Positions 54,071-64,000 of a DNA stretch of 64,000 nucleotides are shown in pieces (position 1 is the first letter of the stretch; every line of letters begins with the position of its first letter). The DNA is from Aedes albopictus. Lineage: Eukaryota > Arthropoda > Insecta > Diptera > Culicidae. Location: positions 81,175,734-81,239,733 of the forward strand of contig NC_085136.1 in NCBI RefSeq assembly GCF_035046485.1, in the 5' to 3' direction. The notes under the pieces are model-generated. The model saw only the letters and a list, made by a program, of their open reading frames with translations, made no database searches and was not told the origin of the DNA. The position numbers and the translations under genes were made by a program.

Positions 54071-55027
54071 AGGACTGTATCGGAAATTAACTATAAACAT
54101 TCAAAATGCTCTATCTCGACGCACGGTTGGTCTTTTCATTCCGGTTCTTCTATGAAATCTTCACAATATAGTTAGTTTTAGAACAGCTTGAATAAAATTG
54201 GAAAATGTTTAGTATTATTGAAAATATGGGTATATGAGTATACCACACAAAATAACAATCTGGACAAACAGTTTTTATTTTAATTTTTTTTAACGTTTCA
54301 AACATTTGTAACGAAAAAAAATTGTACGAGGAAAAATCTGGGAAATAATGATTATTACTAGCAGTTATGTACACATAACATATCACTCAAAACCGACTTT
54401 TGAAATTCTTATTTTGGATAGAAAAACCTCCAATATTAAGAATATGGTCTATCCCAAAAAGCACCTACTTTTTGGTCGAATTTTGACGCTCTGTTTTAAA
54501 AATCTTTAGAGGTTATAAAATTCCGTTCTCTGGAAAAACCACCTCTTCAATAGATTTAAATACATACCCAATCGAAAAAAATGCAAATTTTCAACTTTTT
54601 GTATTTATTATTTGCGTAATCGTTCTTTGAAGACGCCTAAAAAAAAGAGTTCCTCGAAAAATGGCCTTTTTTCATTTTTAAGAATTGCCCTAAACTGCGA
54701 AGGGAATTTTTCTTGATAAAAATAAATTTCCTATATCATAAGCATTCTGGAAAAGAATATATTTGCGCAAAAATAAGAGAAAAAGTTGAATATTTTCCCA
54801 CAGTTTTCGCAATTTTAAATTTTTAGGAGGTGTCCAAAATTTTAAAAACATTTGTGCAATCTTTGAGATAAAAGTCCAAGTTAAATGATTATTTTTTGAA
54901 AATCAGAACTGCCATTCTTTACTTAAGAGATTTATATAGTATCTCCAAAAATAAAGTTATGTTTATTTCGAACAGATTATTTTTTAGGCAATTGTGAACG
55001 TTTATAGTTAATTTCCGATACAGTCCT
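54071..55027. mobile_element. TA-flanked non-autonomous element (Tc1/mariner type)
   Basis: TA lies on both sides (54,069-54,070; 55,028-55,029). The inverted ends begin AGGACTGTATCGGAAATTAA and stay perfect for 28 bases, then differ by one base. The 957-bp interior is AT-rich and has no DDE transposase. TA targets with ends of about 30 bp suggest mobilisation by a mariner-like transposase. Earlier TTCC satellite continues across it. Confidence 0.85.
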
Positions 55028-55075
55028 TACTGGAATTCCTTCTGAAATTCTTTCCTAACCTCATTCGGAGATTAC

Positions 55076-55458
55076 TTAGTGTAAATTGTGCGACGTTATT
55101 ATCAAATTTAATAGCTTCTAGCAGTAATACAAATCATGCATACAGCCGCACAGGTTGATCATTTGAGTTAAATAGTCGTTTGTGCCCACTAACTACAAGT
55201 GAGAGCGAATTGTTTTTATGAAACCGAGACTTACTCTTGCACTCCGTATACCTAGTCACCAGCAATCTGTTAGATTATGCCTAATTTAGTATACGTTGAG
55301 AGCTTGGAACGGTCATGCGCTCGACAACCAACTGCGTCGATACGATGCAAGCTAGAGTACACTACTGGTTTTGCTGATATGTTGCAGATGTGTTGTTGAT
55401 CGGCACCTAAGTAAAAAAAAGTGCAGTTTGGCATTCTGCTCCGCATGATTATTCCCTA
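55076..55458. other. No gene recognised; low-repeat DNA
   Basis: About 380 bp without tandem or inverted structure, between a short TTCC block and a SINE. Confidence 0.35.
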
Positions 55459-55646
55459 TTCTGTGGCTTAGTTGATCTAAGCGCCCACCTAGCGAATACG
55501 AAGTCATGGTTTCGAATCCCACCAGAACGCGTTTATTCACAAATTCATCTCTCAATCTGTCAATTAATTCTGTGATTTCTAATTACAAGTTTTTCAGTTT
55601 GAAAATCTGGCTGACATGCGGTTGACCCCCAGGGCTCTGTTCACCA
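55459..55646 (+). mobile_element. tRNA-derived SINE, second family
   Basis: The head TTCTGTGGCTTAGTTGATCT with a B box GGTTTCGAATCCC and the end CCAGAACG is tRNA-like. The tail region 'taattacaagttttt' is shared with the copy at 63,503. The head is related to the tRNA-like segments in the foldback at 7,214-7,883. Confidence 0.7.
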
Positions 55647-55850
55647 TCTTCTTCTTCTTGGCGTAACGTCCTCACTGCAACAAAGCCTGCTTCTCAGCTT
55701 GCGATAAACTAAGTGTTTCCTCTGCCAACAACCATTTGGCATGTGTATTAGCTTCTTCTTCTTCTTCTTGGCGTAACGTCCTCACTGGGACAAAGCCTGC
55801 TTCTCAGCTATTCTATTCTAGTATTCTATGAGCACTTCCACAGTTACAGT
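55647..55850 (-). mobile_element. Two overlapping 3' ends of a Feilai-like SINE
   Basis: Two copies of 'cttcttcttcttggcgtaacg...gcctgcttctcagct' start at 55,647 and about 55,752, both on the minus strand. The first lacks its head; the second keeps 'gagcacttccacagttac'. This is a nested or serial insertion at a preferred A/T-rich target. Confidence 0.8.
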
Positions 55851-55859
55851 CCACAGTGC

Positions 55860-56396
55860 AAAATTTCAGCTCGATCGGAGAAACTATATTTTAGCGCCAG
55901 CCGTTTTAAGTTTTCATACGATTTACTATGGGGAAAATCACATTTTCAAAGAAAAATCGCCACAGGTTAACCCTTAATCCCTAAAAAGAAATCGATGAAT
56001 GATTTCTGTTGGAAATTTTACGAGGAACAAACCCTCTGAAGACTGCAAAGGGATCTAAGGCATGTGGAAAAAAATATTGACTGAATACCGAATGGCATGC
56101 CAAAGCTGTTTAACATGTAAAGAAAAACAATAAAAAATAAAATCTCGTCATTTTATCGATCGGGAAAGGCTTAATAACTTTTTCCACGAATGTCGCATCG
56201 CTTTGCGGTCTTCGGAGGTCTGATTCCTCGTGAAGTTATCTACAGTAATCATTCAACGACTTATTTTTAGGCATCAATGGGTGACCTCAAGCGATTTTTC
56301 TTTGAAGAAGTAAATTTTCCTCATAGTAAATCGTATGAAAAACTAAGAATGGCGGGCGCATAAATTTAGTTTCTTCGATCGATCTGAAATTTTGGA
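55860..56396. mobile_element. Foldback element with TTTCAGCTCGATCGG ends
   Basis: The left arm (AAATTTCAGCTCGATCGGAG, then 'aaactatattttagcgccagcc' and 'catacgatttactatgg') is the imperfect complement of the right arm ('ccatagtaaatcgtatg'-like, 'ggcgggcgca', ending TCGATCTGAAATTT). Arms are about 75-85 bp and the centre about 380 bp. No gene; the 61-codon frame at 56,287-56,472 is an arm reading. Confidence 0.7.
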
Positions 56397-56469
56397 CAGT
56401 TGATATGGGACCAAAATGGAACTCAAAAAGTAGAAAGGAGTTAGAGTTTTTCCATTTTTTATATTTTCC

Positions 56470-57590
56470 CACATAAACCGTGTACCAGGCTAATGTGCAT
56501 GTCGTGTGGCAGGCACGAATATACTCTACAAGAAGTCAAGAACATTTACTGTACGAAAAGTTCTTGAACCGGTGACGCCAGATTATCCACTCCTGCCGAT
56601 GGAACCTGGCCATGCTTAGTCAGATATTGCCGACCAACCCTCCTTAGGCGTTAGCTTTTTCGCACCATACTGGCATAATGTACATTCAGCATGCCTGTCT
56701 GGGTCATATTGATCCCAACATCCTACTAGGGTTAAAATATGCTTGTAGGAAAATTAATTGCGACTGAATGCACCCAGTTTGCTTCCCTAAAGGCCGCACG
56801 AATATAATCATCGCCGTAAACAACTCCCGGCGATCGACCCGATAATTACCCTCGAGGGTCAGCCCAATAAATTCTCACCTCTTCAACCTGACCACCGCAT
56901 GCCTCGTCGCCGTCGTCATGTCGCACGCTTTTGCGTGCGCCCAACCACCGCACCAGATCCACCAATTAATAATGGCGCACAAGAGAATTTTCACTTCCTC
57001 CATGTTTCACCCAGTGGCCCTAGCCTAGTGCGCGCATACCGACCTACCATACCATAGCATAAGAACCAGCCACGAACTTGGTGCAAGGTCCTGTCAAGAT
57101 CGCGAAATTGCGTGCCGGTATGAATGTTAAGGTCAGACGGGGTTTTAATATGCGCGCGCACCACCGCACATCGAACAACCGGACCGGACTACCATACGTA
57201 AAAGGCAGGGAAAGCGTATACTTAGGCTAAATCGGCCGCAGTGCTGCATAGCAGCATATCAGCACTGACCGTTTTGTGGTGTGAGAGTTTATGCCAAGGG
57301 GTTACGAGGATAATTGGAGCTACGAACGAGTCACGAAAACGCCACACCAAACAGGTCTTGGAGAATCTGTGATGGCACACATGCGCTGTCAGGGTCAAAA
57401 TATGACACAAATTTGACCCGAGAGCGAGATGTTGTTTTTCGAAACAGATGCATTTATCGATGAACTCATAAAAGGTCGCAAAGAGCTTGTTGTTTAACAC
57501 TTAATTGAGATATCAATGCTAGCTGATGGTTTCATTTGCTGATGTTGTTTTCTCATTGGAATAATGAAACATATTTTTATGCAATTCCAT
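56470..57590. other. Low-repeat CG-containing island, no gene recognised
   Basis: About 1.1 kb of sequence without tandem or inverted structure and with more C and G than its surroundings ('ccgtcgtcatgtcgcacg' near 56,910, 'tatgcgcgcgcacc' near 57,150). The 92-codon minus frame (57,222-57,500) has no domain. Candidate host regulatory or intronic DNA; inference only. Confidence 0.35.
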
Positions 57591-57599
57591 GACTCATGA

Positions 57600-60500
57600 A
57601 ATCTCTTAATCCCTCCAGAAACTTTTTTGTAATCCAACTGAATCTATTCTGTAGACCCATCGAGACCCCTATTTGAACTTCCATGAAACTCTCTTAACCT
57701 TTCGAAAAAAAAACTAAAAGAAGAGGGGTGCCCAAAGGGCTTTAAAGGATTTCAGCGGCTTATACAGGGTTTTATGAGGTAAAACTTCTGAAACTCCCTG
57801 AGACCCACCCTATAACACTAAAAACCATCCGTTAACCTACTCTAAGTCCCCTACAACCCCCGTAAGACTCTCCTGGAAAAATACTCTGAGATCCTTCAAG
57901 ACTTCCTGAAACTATGCTGAAAACCTCTCGAGGCGCTTTTCAACATTAATGAAAACCAGAAGAATCCAGAATATAAGGAGTTTCAGGAGCCTTCATAAAA
58001 TTACTCAAACATGTCTGGAACAACTTTGAGCCCCCCCTAGAACTGTTTGAAATCACCTAATATCCTGGGACTCTTATTTCAATCCCCCTACTTAAAACTT
58101 TCGTAAATCTTCCCTGGAATACTCTAAAATCCTCCTGATACTACCCTGAAGAGCCGTGCCAACTTGTTACGTAGTTGTGGGGGGAGGGGGGGGGGGTGTT
58201 GATTCGAGGCCTCTCAAAATATATGACATTTAAACAAAATCGATGTTGTTTATACAAATTTGGCATATTCACATGAAAAGTTGTGCATTAAGCTGAAAAA
58301 ACTTACATTTTGTCCAATTTTGGAGAGCTTCGCCCCACAACTACGTCACAAATTAGCGTATATAACCCTGAGTCCCCCTGTATTTCCAGTGAAACCTCCT
58401 CCGTAATTTGGCGCAAACCACCATGAACTCCCCTTCCTCTGAATCCCTTGTCAACCCTCTTGAAATTCTCAATGATCCTCCCTGGAATCTTGCTGAAACC
58501 ATTGAATATCCTTTGAAATTTCTGCAACCCTACTGAAACAACTTTAAGCTACTCTAATGTTCCCTAAAACCCACCGAAACCCCCATGAAGGCATGAAGCC
58601 AACGGAAACCCCCTGATAACCTTTAAGACATCCTGAAACTCGCTTCGAGGCCTTTTTAAACCTTCATGAAACCTTATTTCCCCCGATCAAATAATGTTTC
58701 AGGTAGGTTTTAGAGAGTTCCAGGGGAGTTGCAAGGTCTTCCATGAAACCCTCATGAAACCACCCTAAAACCTCTAAAACTCCCTTGACACCCACATGAA
58801 ACTCATTGATGTTCCCTAATATTCTTTACCTATCATTTAAAACCTCCTGAAACTCTACTAAAGTCCTTTAACATTTCCTTTAAACCACCCTGAGTCCCCA
58901 TGAATCTCCTCTGGAATACTTGTGAATTCACTGAAACCCATTTGGAATCCTCAATAATCCGCTCCAAAACAATCCTGAAATCTTCCTTAAACACCCCCTC
59001 CCCCTGTATCCTCATCAAACTTCTTTAGTCCCTTGAATATTCTGTGGAATCCACTAGAACCCCACTAAAGCCACTTTAAACTACTTCAATACTCCCCAAA
59101 ATCCAGGTAAACCCCTATGAAGGCATGACTCCAATTGAAACCCCGTAAAATCCTTTGAGACTTCCTGAAACTATCCTAAACCCTCTTTGAAGCCCTTTTA
59201 AACCTCCATTAAACCTTCTTCCTCGTGATCCCTTGAAAAAAAAATCAAAAGAGGGGGGATCCAATGATGTTTCAGGGAGGTTTTAGAGATTTTCATGGAA
59301 ATTCAGGGGTTTTCATGATTTCATTTATGAAACTACCCCAAAACTCTCTTGAAACCCCCAATGAAACTCATTGGCGTCCCCTAGCTCTCTTTCTCTCGAA
59401 ACCCCCTGTAAATCCCGTTAAACATCCTGGAAGCTCCCTTAAACTCCCTTGAAATCCCCCTTCAATGAAGTTTCAATGAACCACCCCTGAAAGCTCTCGA
59501 GTCTCCACTAAACACTCCTATATCCTTTGGAACCCCGTCACTTCTGGTTCAAGGGAGGGCCAAGGTGAGTGATCCTCCTTAAAACCACCCTGAAAGTCCC
59601 TTTAAGATACCTTGGAAATTAACCCTGAAACTCTTATAACCCTTTCAAACTGCCCAAAATCTTCGCTTTTGAAACCTGCCTTGAAATAACTATTCCTGAA
59701 AACCCTTTTTGATTTCCCATGAATCCTTCTTGTGTATTTGGATGAAGTTCATTCTTTTAGCTCCTGATGCAACAGTGTGGTGTTAAGTGGTGAGATGAAT
59801 GTTAGTTTGAGAATTTCCAAGAATTCCGTTGAGTATGTGTCATCGGATCTACCAGCGTAATTAGTGTGTTCTGAATCTTCAAATGCCTATGAAACACTTT
59901 AAAACTCCTCTCAAATCTCGCTGAAACTGAGAGCAGTGCTCCAAAATGTATTGACAAACCTGTAGGCCTCCTCTTAACGTCTTGTAACGCTCCTGACATG
60001 TTCATAAATCCCTCAAACACCTCTAGAGCCCATCGAAATTCCTTAAAAGCCCCCTGAAATCTGTTACACACCAGAGACCCTCCAAAACATACAAAACGTC
60101 GTTGTAACGCCTCAAGCTCGCTGAAAATACCCTAAATTTTCCAAAAAATACCTCTGGAACCCCCATGAAACTCCAATAGTGCACCTCTGAGACCCTCCGC
60201 AACCTCCAAACAAGCCGCCATGCCTAATGGAGGAGAGCGTGCCTCTGAATCCGACCTTCTGAAACCTGTAACGACTTTGAAACCCGTTGAAGATTCTCCT
60301 AAACTTTCTAAAAATTCTACCTTGATCCCACTGAAGTCCGCCTGTAACGCATCTGAGATCCGGAAAATCCCTCGCAAACGCCCCTGTAGTGCCTCTGAAA
60401 CTCCCTATAATGCACCTAGGCGCTCTAAAAGCCCCAAAAAGTTTCTGTAAAGCATTTGAAACCCGCTGAAAATATTCTGAAGCTTCCTGACATGCCTTAG

Positions 60501-60850
60501 AAAACCCCCTCGGAATCTTTTCGGACCCCCAGTTATGCATCTGAGATTCAGAGGGTCTCAGAAAAGACCCCTGTCGTGCATCCGAAATCCGCTGAAAATG
60601 CTCTGGATCTTCCTCAAATGCTCACCCCTGCAACGCCTCTGGAATCTTTTGAAACGCTCTAAAACGCATCGAAACGCCTTGAAACGCCTCTGAAACACCC
60701 CTGCAATTCACGTGAAATCACCTGAGAACCTTGAATCCCCCTAAAACCCGTCGAAACCTCCTGAAACGTCCTTAAATGCAATGTAAATGTAATGGAATGC
60801 CCTGAAACGCCGCTGAAACCCTTCTCCTCCTTCTTGAAAATCCATTAAAG
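57600..60850 (-). repeat. C-rich degenerate satellite (CCTGAAACCCCC type)
   Basis: Units like CCTGAAACCCCCATGAAACTCC, the complementary strand of the G-rich units seen at 3,480 and 38,400. Small inserted G-rich blocks of opposite polarity occur (57,720-57,775; 58,690-58,735; 59,255-59,310). A MITE lies at 58,163-58,352. Frames such as 60,112-60,540 are satellite readings. A few unrelated patches (about 59,750-59,880) hold nothing recognisable. Confidence 0.8.
58163..58352. mobile_element. MITE with TTGTTACGTAGTTGTGGGG ends
   Basis: Inverted ends (58,164-58,182 and 58,332-58,350) with one mismatch border an AT-rich centre. It interrupts the C-rich satellite. It resembles, but is distinct from, the CATAAACTACGTAGAC family. 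Confidence 0.7.
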
Positions 60851-61183
60851 GCCTTCTGAAACCTCGCGTGAACCTTGAAGAAGGTAACCTCGGTTGAAGA
60901 GCGATTTAAGCGGAGCGGGCATAGGGGTGTTTCATGGAGTTTAACGGGGGACCAAAACGGATCTCAACAGGTTAAGAGGCTAATGAAACAGATTTATGGA
61001 AAGGTAATGAAAAAATACACAGTACGAACAAAATCTGTAAATTTATGACGAACTGAATGTAACAAATTGACCTCCATCGTGTTCGATAGAAGTTTATGTG
61101 TGATCTTAAAATTACACTGCTGATTGCTGAGAGAAAAATGTTAATTAAGCACCGATTTTTCAGAGAAACTTAAAAAAAACTTT
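60851..61183. other. No gene recognised
   Basis: About 330 bp of mixed sequence between the C-rich satellite and a tRNA-like segment. No tandem or inverted repeat seen. Confidence 0.35.
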
Positions 61184-61255
61184 ATACGAGAATCGAACTC
61201 AGATCTTCCAAGTGAGAGTTCATGCCTAACCCCTCTAGGCTGTCTCACCAAGCTG
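61184..61255 (-). other. tRNA-like segment, probably a SINE head
   Basis: On the minus strand it reads AGCTTGGTGAGAC, a D-arm GCCTAGAGGGGTTAGGC, then 'tctcacttggaaga' and a T-arm GAGTTCGATTCTC. The acceptor stem is not paired, so a working tRNA is unlikely. Confidence 0.5.
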
Positions 61256-61483
61256 AAGAGAAGACAATCACAGATAAACATGTTCCACCATAAAGGAACA
61301 AACTGTTGTACCGCTTCGGCCACAGAGAGCGAGAGAGCAGTCTCCGCAGCGGGGCAGACGACTGAGCGTAGCTGTCCTCGTTTACGTTACTGCATGTAAA
61401 TTTCAAGCGGATATGTCTCAAAAAATGTAAACAGTACGCATGATTGGCTGATTACTGAGCGGACAGAATCATCTCTCGGTAAA

Positions 61484-61649
61484 GGGCCTGTCCATAAACT
61501 ACGTAGACCCTTAGGGGGGGACGGGGGGGTCTGGCCAAAGTCTACGCTCCATACAAATTTCGAAAATTGTGTATGGACAAAAGTCTACGAGGGGGGAGGG
61601 GGGGTCTGAGAAAGCCAAAAATGAGTCTACGTAGTTTATGGACAGCGCC
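61484..61649. mobile_element. 166-bp MITE, copy 1 of an identical pair
   Basis: Ends GGGCCTGTCCATAAACTACG and CGTAGTTTATGGACAGCGCC are inverted repeats (two mismatches near the tip). A 3-bp duplication AAA flanks it. G-runs of 7-8 bases lie inside each arm. It appears base-for-base identical to the copy at 62,775-62,940. Confidence 0.9.
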
Positions 61650-62593
61650 AAATGGCTGTAATTTTGTAGCTTCTGCTATAATTTTCAGTCGATGATTAAC
61701 TTATGTGCTGTTTAATTTTCATGATTTCTTTCTGTGTGTGCTTCCGAGTGATTGAGAGGGATGAGATCAAATAGGATTTTCACGGTATTTCGAGAAAGGA
61801 AAGTTTAAGGGGAACACATAGCAAGACTAAGGGAATGCCAAAGGAACTACCAAAAGGAACGATTTGAATCTTTGGGAAGTAGTCTGCATGGGTTCCAGAA
61901 TATTTCAGAAGCCTTTTTAAAGAAATTCCCAGAAGAAATTTTGAATAGAACTCCTTGAGGAATTTCAGACATGCAGAATTTCAGATGGTACTAAAAAAAA
62001 CACTACTTAAACCAGAGAACATTCTTGCAGTATCTAAGAAGGATCTTCTGGTGGACACACAGAAGAGATACCTGAAAGAAACCCAGAAAACAGAATTCAG
62101 AATACATACCAGAAAAAATGCCAGGGAAGTGTCTGAAAGAACTTCAGGAATCTCAGAAGAATCTTCTGGGCGATTTTCAGAGCAAATTCCTGAACAAAAA
62201 GTCAAAAGAAAGTCCACGAAGAATATCAGAATAATCTTCTGAAGCAGTTGTGGAGGCATGTAATAAAAATTGTTTAAAAGCCCTTGAATAACTAAGGAGA
62301 GTCTGGCTATTTCAGTCTAGGGAATCCTAACAATGAAATTGTCGTTGCCCAAAGTTTTAGTCTGACCTTTTTCAAGGGAGATTCTTTAATAACTTTGTTT
62401 CGCAAACTCATAACGTATGAAAAGTCATAATCCAGAAGATGAAACGATTAAAATCGCTCCACTTCCCCTGACGGAACCAGGTAGTGAAGATCCCGGCGGA
62501 TGACCAATATGACAGTAAATGCTCAAATCCATCAATGAATTTGTTACTAAAATTCATGACTTTCGATTTGTCGCCAGGCAGATTTTTCAACTT
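61650..62593. repeat. Mixed DNA with diverged TTCC-type satellite
   Basis: From about 61,850 to 62,240 there are degenerate 'cagaagaaattttgaatagaa' units of the TTCC family, strongly A-rich. The 95-codon frame (61,955-62,242) overlaps a 92-codon frame on the other strand and has no domain. The rest shows no structure. Confidence 0.5.
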
Positions 62594-62709
62594 CATTTCA
62601 TTTATTTAGTTAACATCAAATTCATGATAATACTGAATCAACAATTTGCCGCCATAATACTCGATTTGCAGCTGCAGCTCTCCAACGTCGGTCACGCCCA
62701 ACACTCGCC
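62594..62709 (+). mobile_element. Severely 5'-truncated RTE LINE 3' end
   Basis: 116 bp that match the minus-strand 3' end of the RTE copy at 28,672-28,777 (from 'catttatttagttaacatc' to 'cacgcccaacactcgcc'), flanked by perfect 12-bp repeats ATTTTTCAACTT (62,582-62,593; 62,710-62,721). The strand given follows the window; the LINE sense is minus. It shows target-primed insertion by an RTE element whose sequence is nearly identical to the larger copy. Confidence 0.9.
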
Positions 62710-62774
62710 ATTTTTCAACTTATCTGAAACGATTCACTTCCTCGGGTGAACTAGGCAGCCGGAAGATCAAATAA

Positions 62775-62940
62775 GGGCCTGTCCATAAACTACGTAGACC
62801 CTTAGGGGGGGACGGGGGGGTCTGGCCAAAGTCTACGCTCCATACAAATTTCGAAAATTGTGTATGGACAAAAGTCTACGAGGGGGGAGGGGGGGTCTGA
62901 GAAAGCCAAAAATGAGTCTACGTAGTTTATGGACAGCGCC
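62775..62940. mobile_element. 166-bp MITE, copy 2 of an identical pair
   Basis: Same length and sequence as the copy at 61,484-61,649 but a different 3-bp duplication (TAA at 62,772-62,774 and 62,941-62,943), so it arose by a separate insertion. Confidence 0.9.
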
Positions 62941-62978
62941 TAATGTGGCCAATGTAAATAATGTGGCCCATATAGCAG

Positions 62979-63254
62979 GCCCATATAGTGGCGGTAAACG
63001 CACGGGTATTCAGCATCATCATGCTGAGGGTGACGGGTTCGATTCCCGGTCGGTCCAGGATCATTTCGTAAAGGAAATTTCCCTGACTTCCTTGGGCATA
63101 GAGTATCTTCGTGCCTGCTACACGATATACACATGCAAAATGGTCATTGGCAGAGGAAGCTCTCAGTTAATAACTGTGGAAGTGCTCATAGAACACTAAG
63201 CTGAGAAGCAGGCTTTGTCCCAGTGAGAACGTTATGCCAAGAAGAGAGAGAGAG
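62979..63254 (+). mobile_element. tRNA-derived SINE with GAGA tail
   Basis: Head 'catatagtggcggtaaacgc' with B box GGGTTCGATTCCC, then a body ending 'gtggaagtgctcatagaac' and 'gctttgtcccagtgagaacg', and an AAGAAGAGAGAGAG tail. The 3' end matches the SINE pieces at 55,647-55,850. A different tRNA-like head is joined to a shared 3' end, as is common in diverse SINE families. Confidence 0.8.
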
Positions 63255-63500
63255 TAACCAAAAATGCTCGTAATCCTTTGACCTCCCCTTCCTCTGAAGC
63301 TCTCTGAAACTCCTAAGAAAACCTCCCAAAACCCCTTGAGACCCTCTTATCACTCCTTAAACTTCACCATAACCTTCATAAAACCAGCTTTAAATCATCT
63401 GAAACTCAATATAATCCTCTTAAACTCCTGCTACACAACATCCCCCCCCCCCTCAGCCTCAATGTAAACGCTTAACCTTCATTGAACCTCCATAACCCTG
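63255..63500 (-). repeat. C-rich degenerate satellite fragment
   Basis: Units like CCTCTTCCTCTGAAGCTCTCTGAAACTCC and a C run at 63,444-63,453, the same family as 57,600-60,850. Confidence 0.7.
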
Positions 63501-63502
63501 AC

Positions 63503-63610
63503 TTGTTCTGTGGCTTAGTTGCTTAAAGCGCTGGTTTAGTCGTGGGTTCGTACCCCACCACAACACGATTTTTTTACAAATTTCTGTGCCTTTTAATTAT
63601 AAGTTTTTCC
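63503..63610 (+). mobile_element. tRNA-derived SINE, second family, copy 2
   Basis: GTTCTGTGGCTTAGTTGCTT head with a B box GGGTTCGTACCCC, then 'acaaatttctgtgcctttta' and 'attataagtttttcc'. It matches the copy at 55,459-55,646 in both head and tail. Confidence 0.75.
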
Positions 63611-64000
63611 AATCCCCTTCCCGTAGCCTTATCAGGAAATGCTCTTGGTCCCATCACAAACCCCCAGGAGCACAATCTGTTTCAGTAACTACGTTCGCTC
63701 ATTTAGTGCACCAATTTAATTTACGCAAACATTCAATTCACGCACACCCAGCTCAGTGCGCAAAATGAGGTTCCAGTGTAGCTGCGTTCAAAACAGAAAA
63801 TTTACAAATTATCTTCCATTCGGCCCTTGATTCACACAAGAACCCGTGAATGAACGTTTTTTCTCCAAACGGTGACGCTCTGACGCGGTGAGAGGACTTA
63901 TGGTTCACTGCATATCATATCTTTCAAATGTTTTTTTTTCATGTAGGTACCTAGGTAGTTGAGATGTCAAAATATGGGAACCGCACATTGAAAACAAAGG
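63611..64000. other. No gene recognised
   Basis: About 390 bp of non-tandem sequence to the end of the window. The 60-codon frame at 63,586-63,768 has no domain. Confidence 0.35.

Noticed and set aside
60112..60540. A 142-codon minus-strand frame with Gly/Phe/Arg-rich text
   Set aside because: It is a reading of the C-rich satellite; a similar peptide style appears at 3,964-4,263 and 38,747-38,983 in the same repeat family.

Overview
This window looks like intergenic or intronic DNA from a large, repeat-rich culicine mosquito genome, most likely an Aedes. The evidence is tRNA-derived SINEs with GAA triplet tails (Feilai-like), an RTE-clade LINE resembling JAM1, a second LINE of the LOA/I group (Lian-like), many MITEs with TA or 3-bp target duplications, and long degenerate satellites of the TTCCTCCAGGAA type. 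I find no host protein-coding gene that I can support. The only convincing coding sequence belongs to two decayed LINEs, both on the minus strand. Most other open frames, some up to about 200 codons, are by-products of satellites whose period is a multiple of three.

Layout. 1-9,800: GA-rich simple DNA, a foldback element, TTCC satellite blocks, a TA-flanked element, a palindromic G/C-rich element and a foldback with tRNA-like arms. 10,327-11,972: a non-autonomous hAT element with a perfect 8-bp target duplication. 13,131-15,643: several nested or adjacent MITEs interrupting low-repeat DNA. 16,064-24,684: an 8.6-kb hAT-like element with a perfect 8-bp target duplication, filled with two satellites (TTCCTCCAGG and ATGGTGCATGA). 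24,839-28,485: a TA-flanked element that contains a MITE and a further element carrying a 152-bp satellite. 28,672-31,150: a broken RTE LINE. 31,180-37,850: TTCC satellite with a MITE nested in a MITE. 38,380-39,815: a second copy of the palindromic G/C-rich element. 39,820-42,820: low-repeat DNA. 43,299-44,863: a 1.57-kb hairpin. 45,160-52,330: a LINE whose endonuclease domain is split by a 3.5-kb TTAA-flanked element carrying a second 152-bp satellite. 52,365-55,075: TTCC satellite with a SINE and a TA-flanked element. 55,459-57,590: SINEs, a foldback and a low-repeat island. 57,600-60,850: C-rich satellite. 60,850-64,000: SINEs, two identical 166-bp MITEs and a small RTE 3' end.

Central observation. 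Several non-autonomous DNA transposons, with different target-site signatures (8 bp, TTAA, TA), have long satellite arrays in place of genes. Two of them, of different type and over 20 kb apart, carry 152-bp satellites with the same period and shared motifs. The window therefore suggests that satellites are carried, and perhaps spread, inside cut-and-paste transposon shells. Element ends and target duplications were read directly from the sequence; family names come from general knowledge and were not checked by any search.
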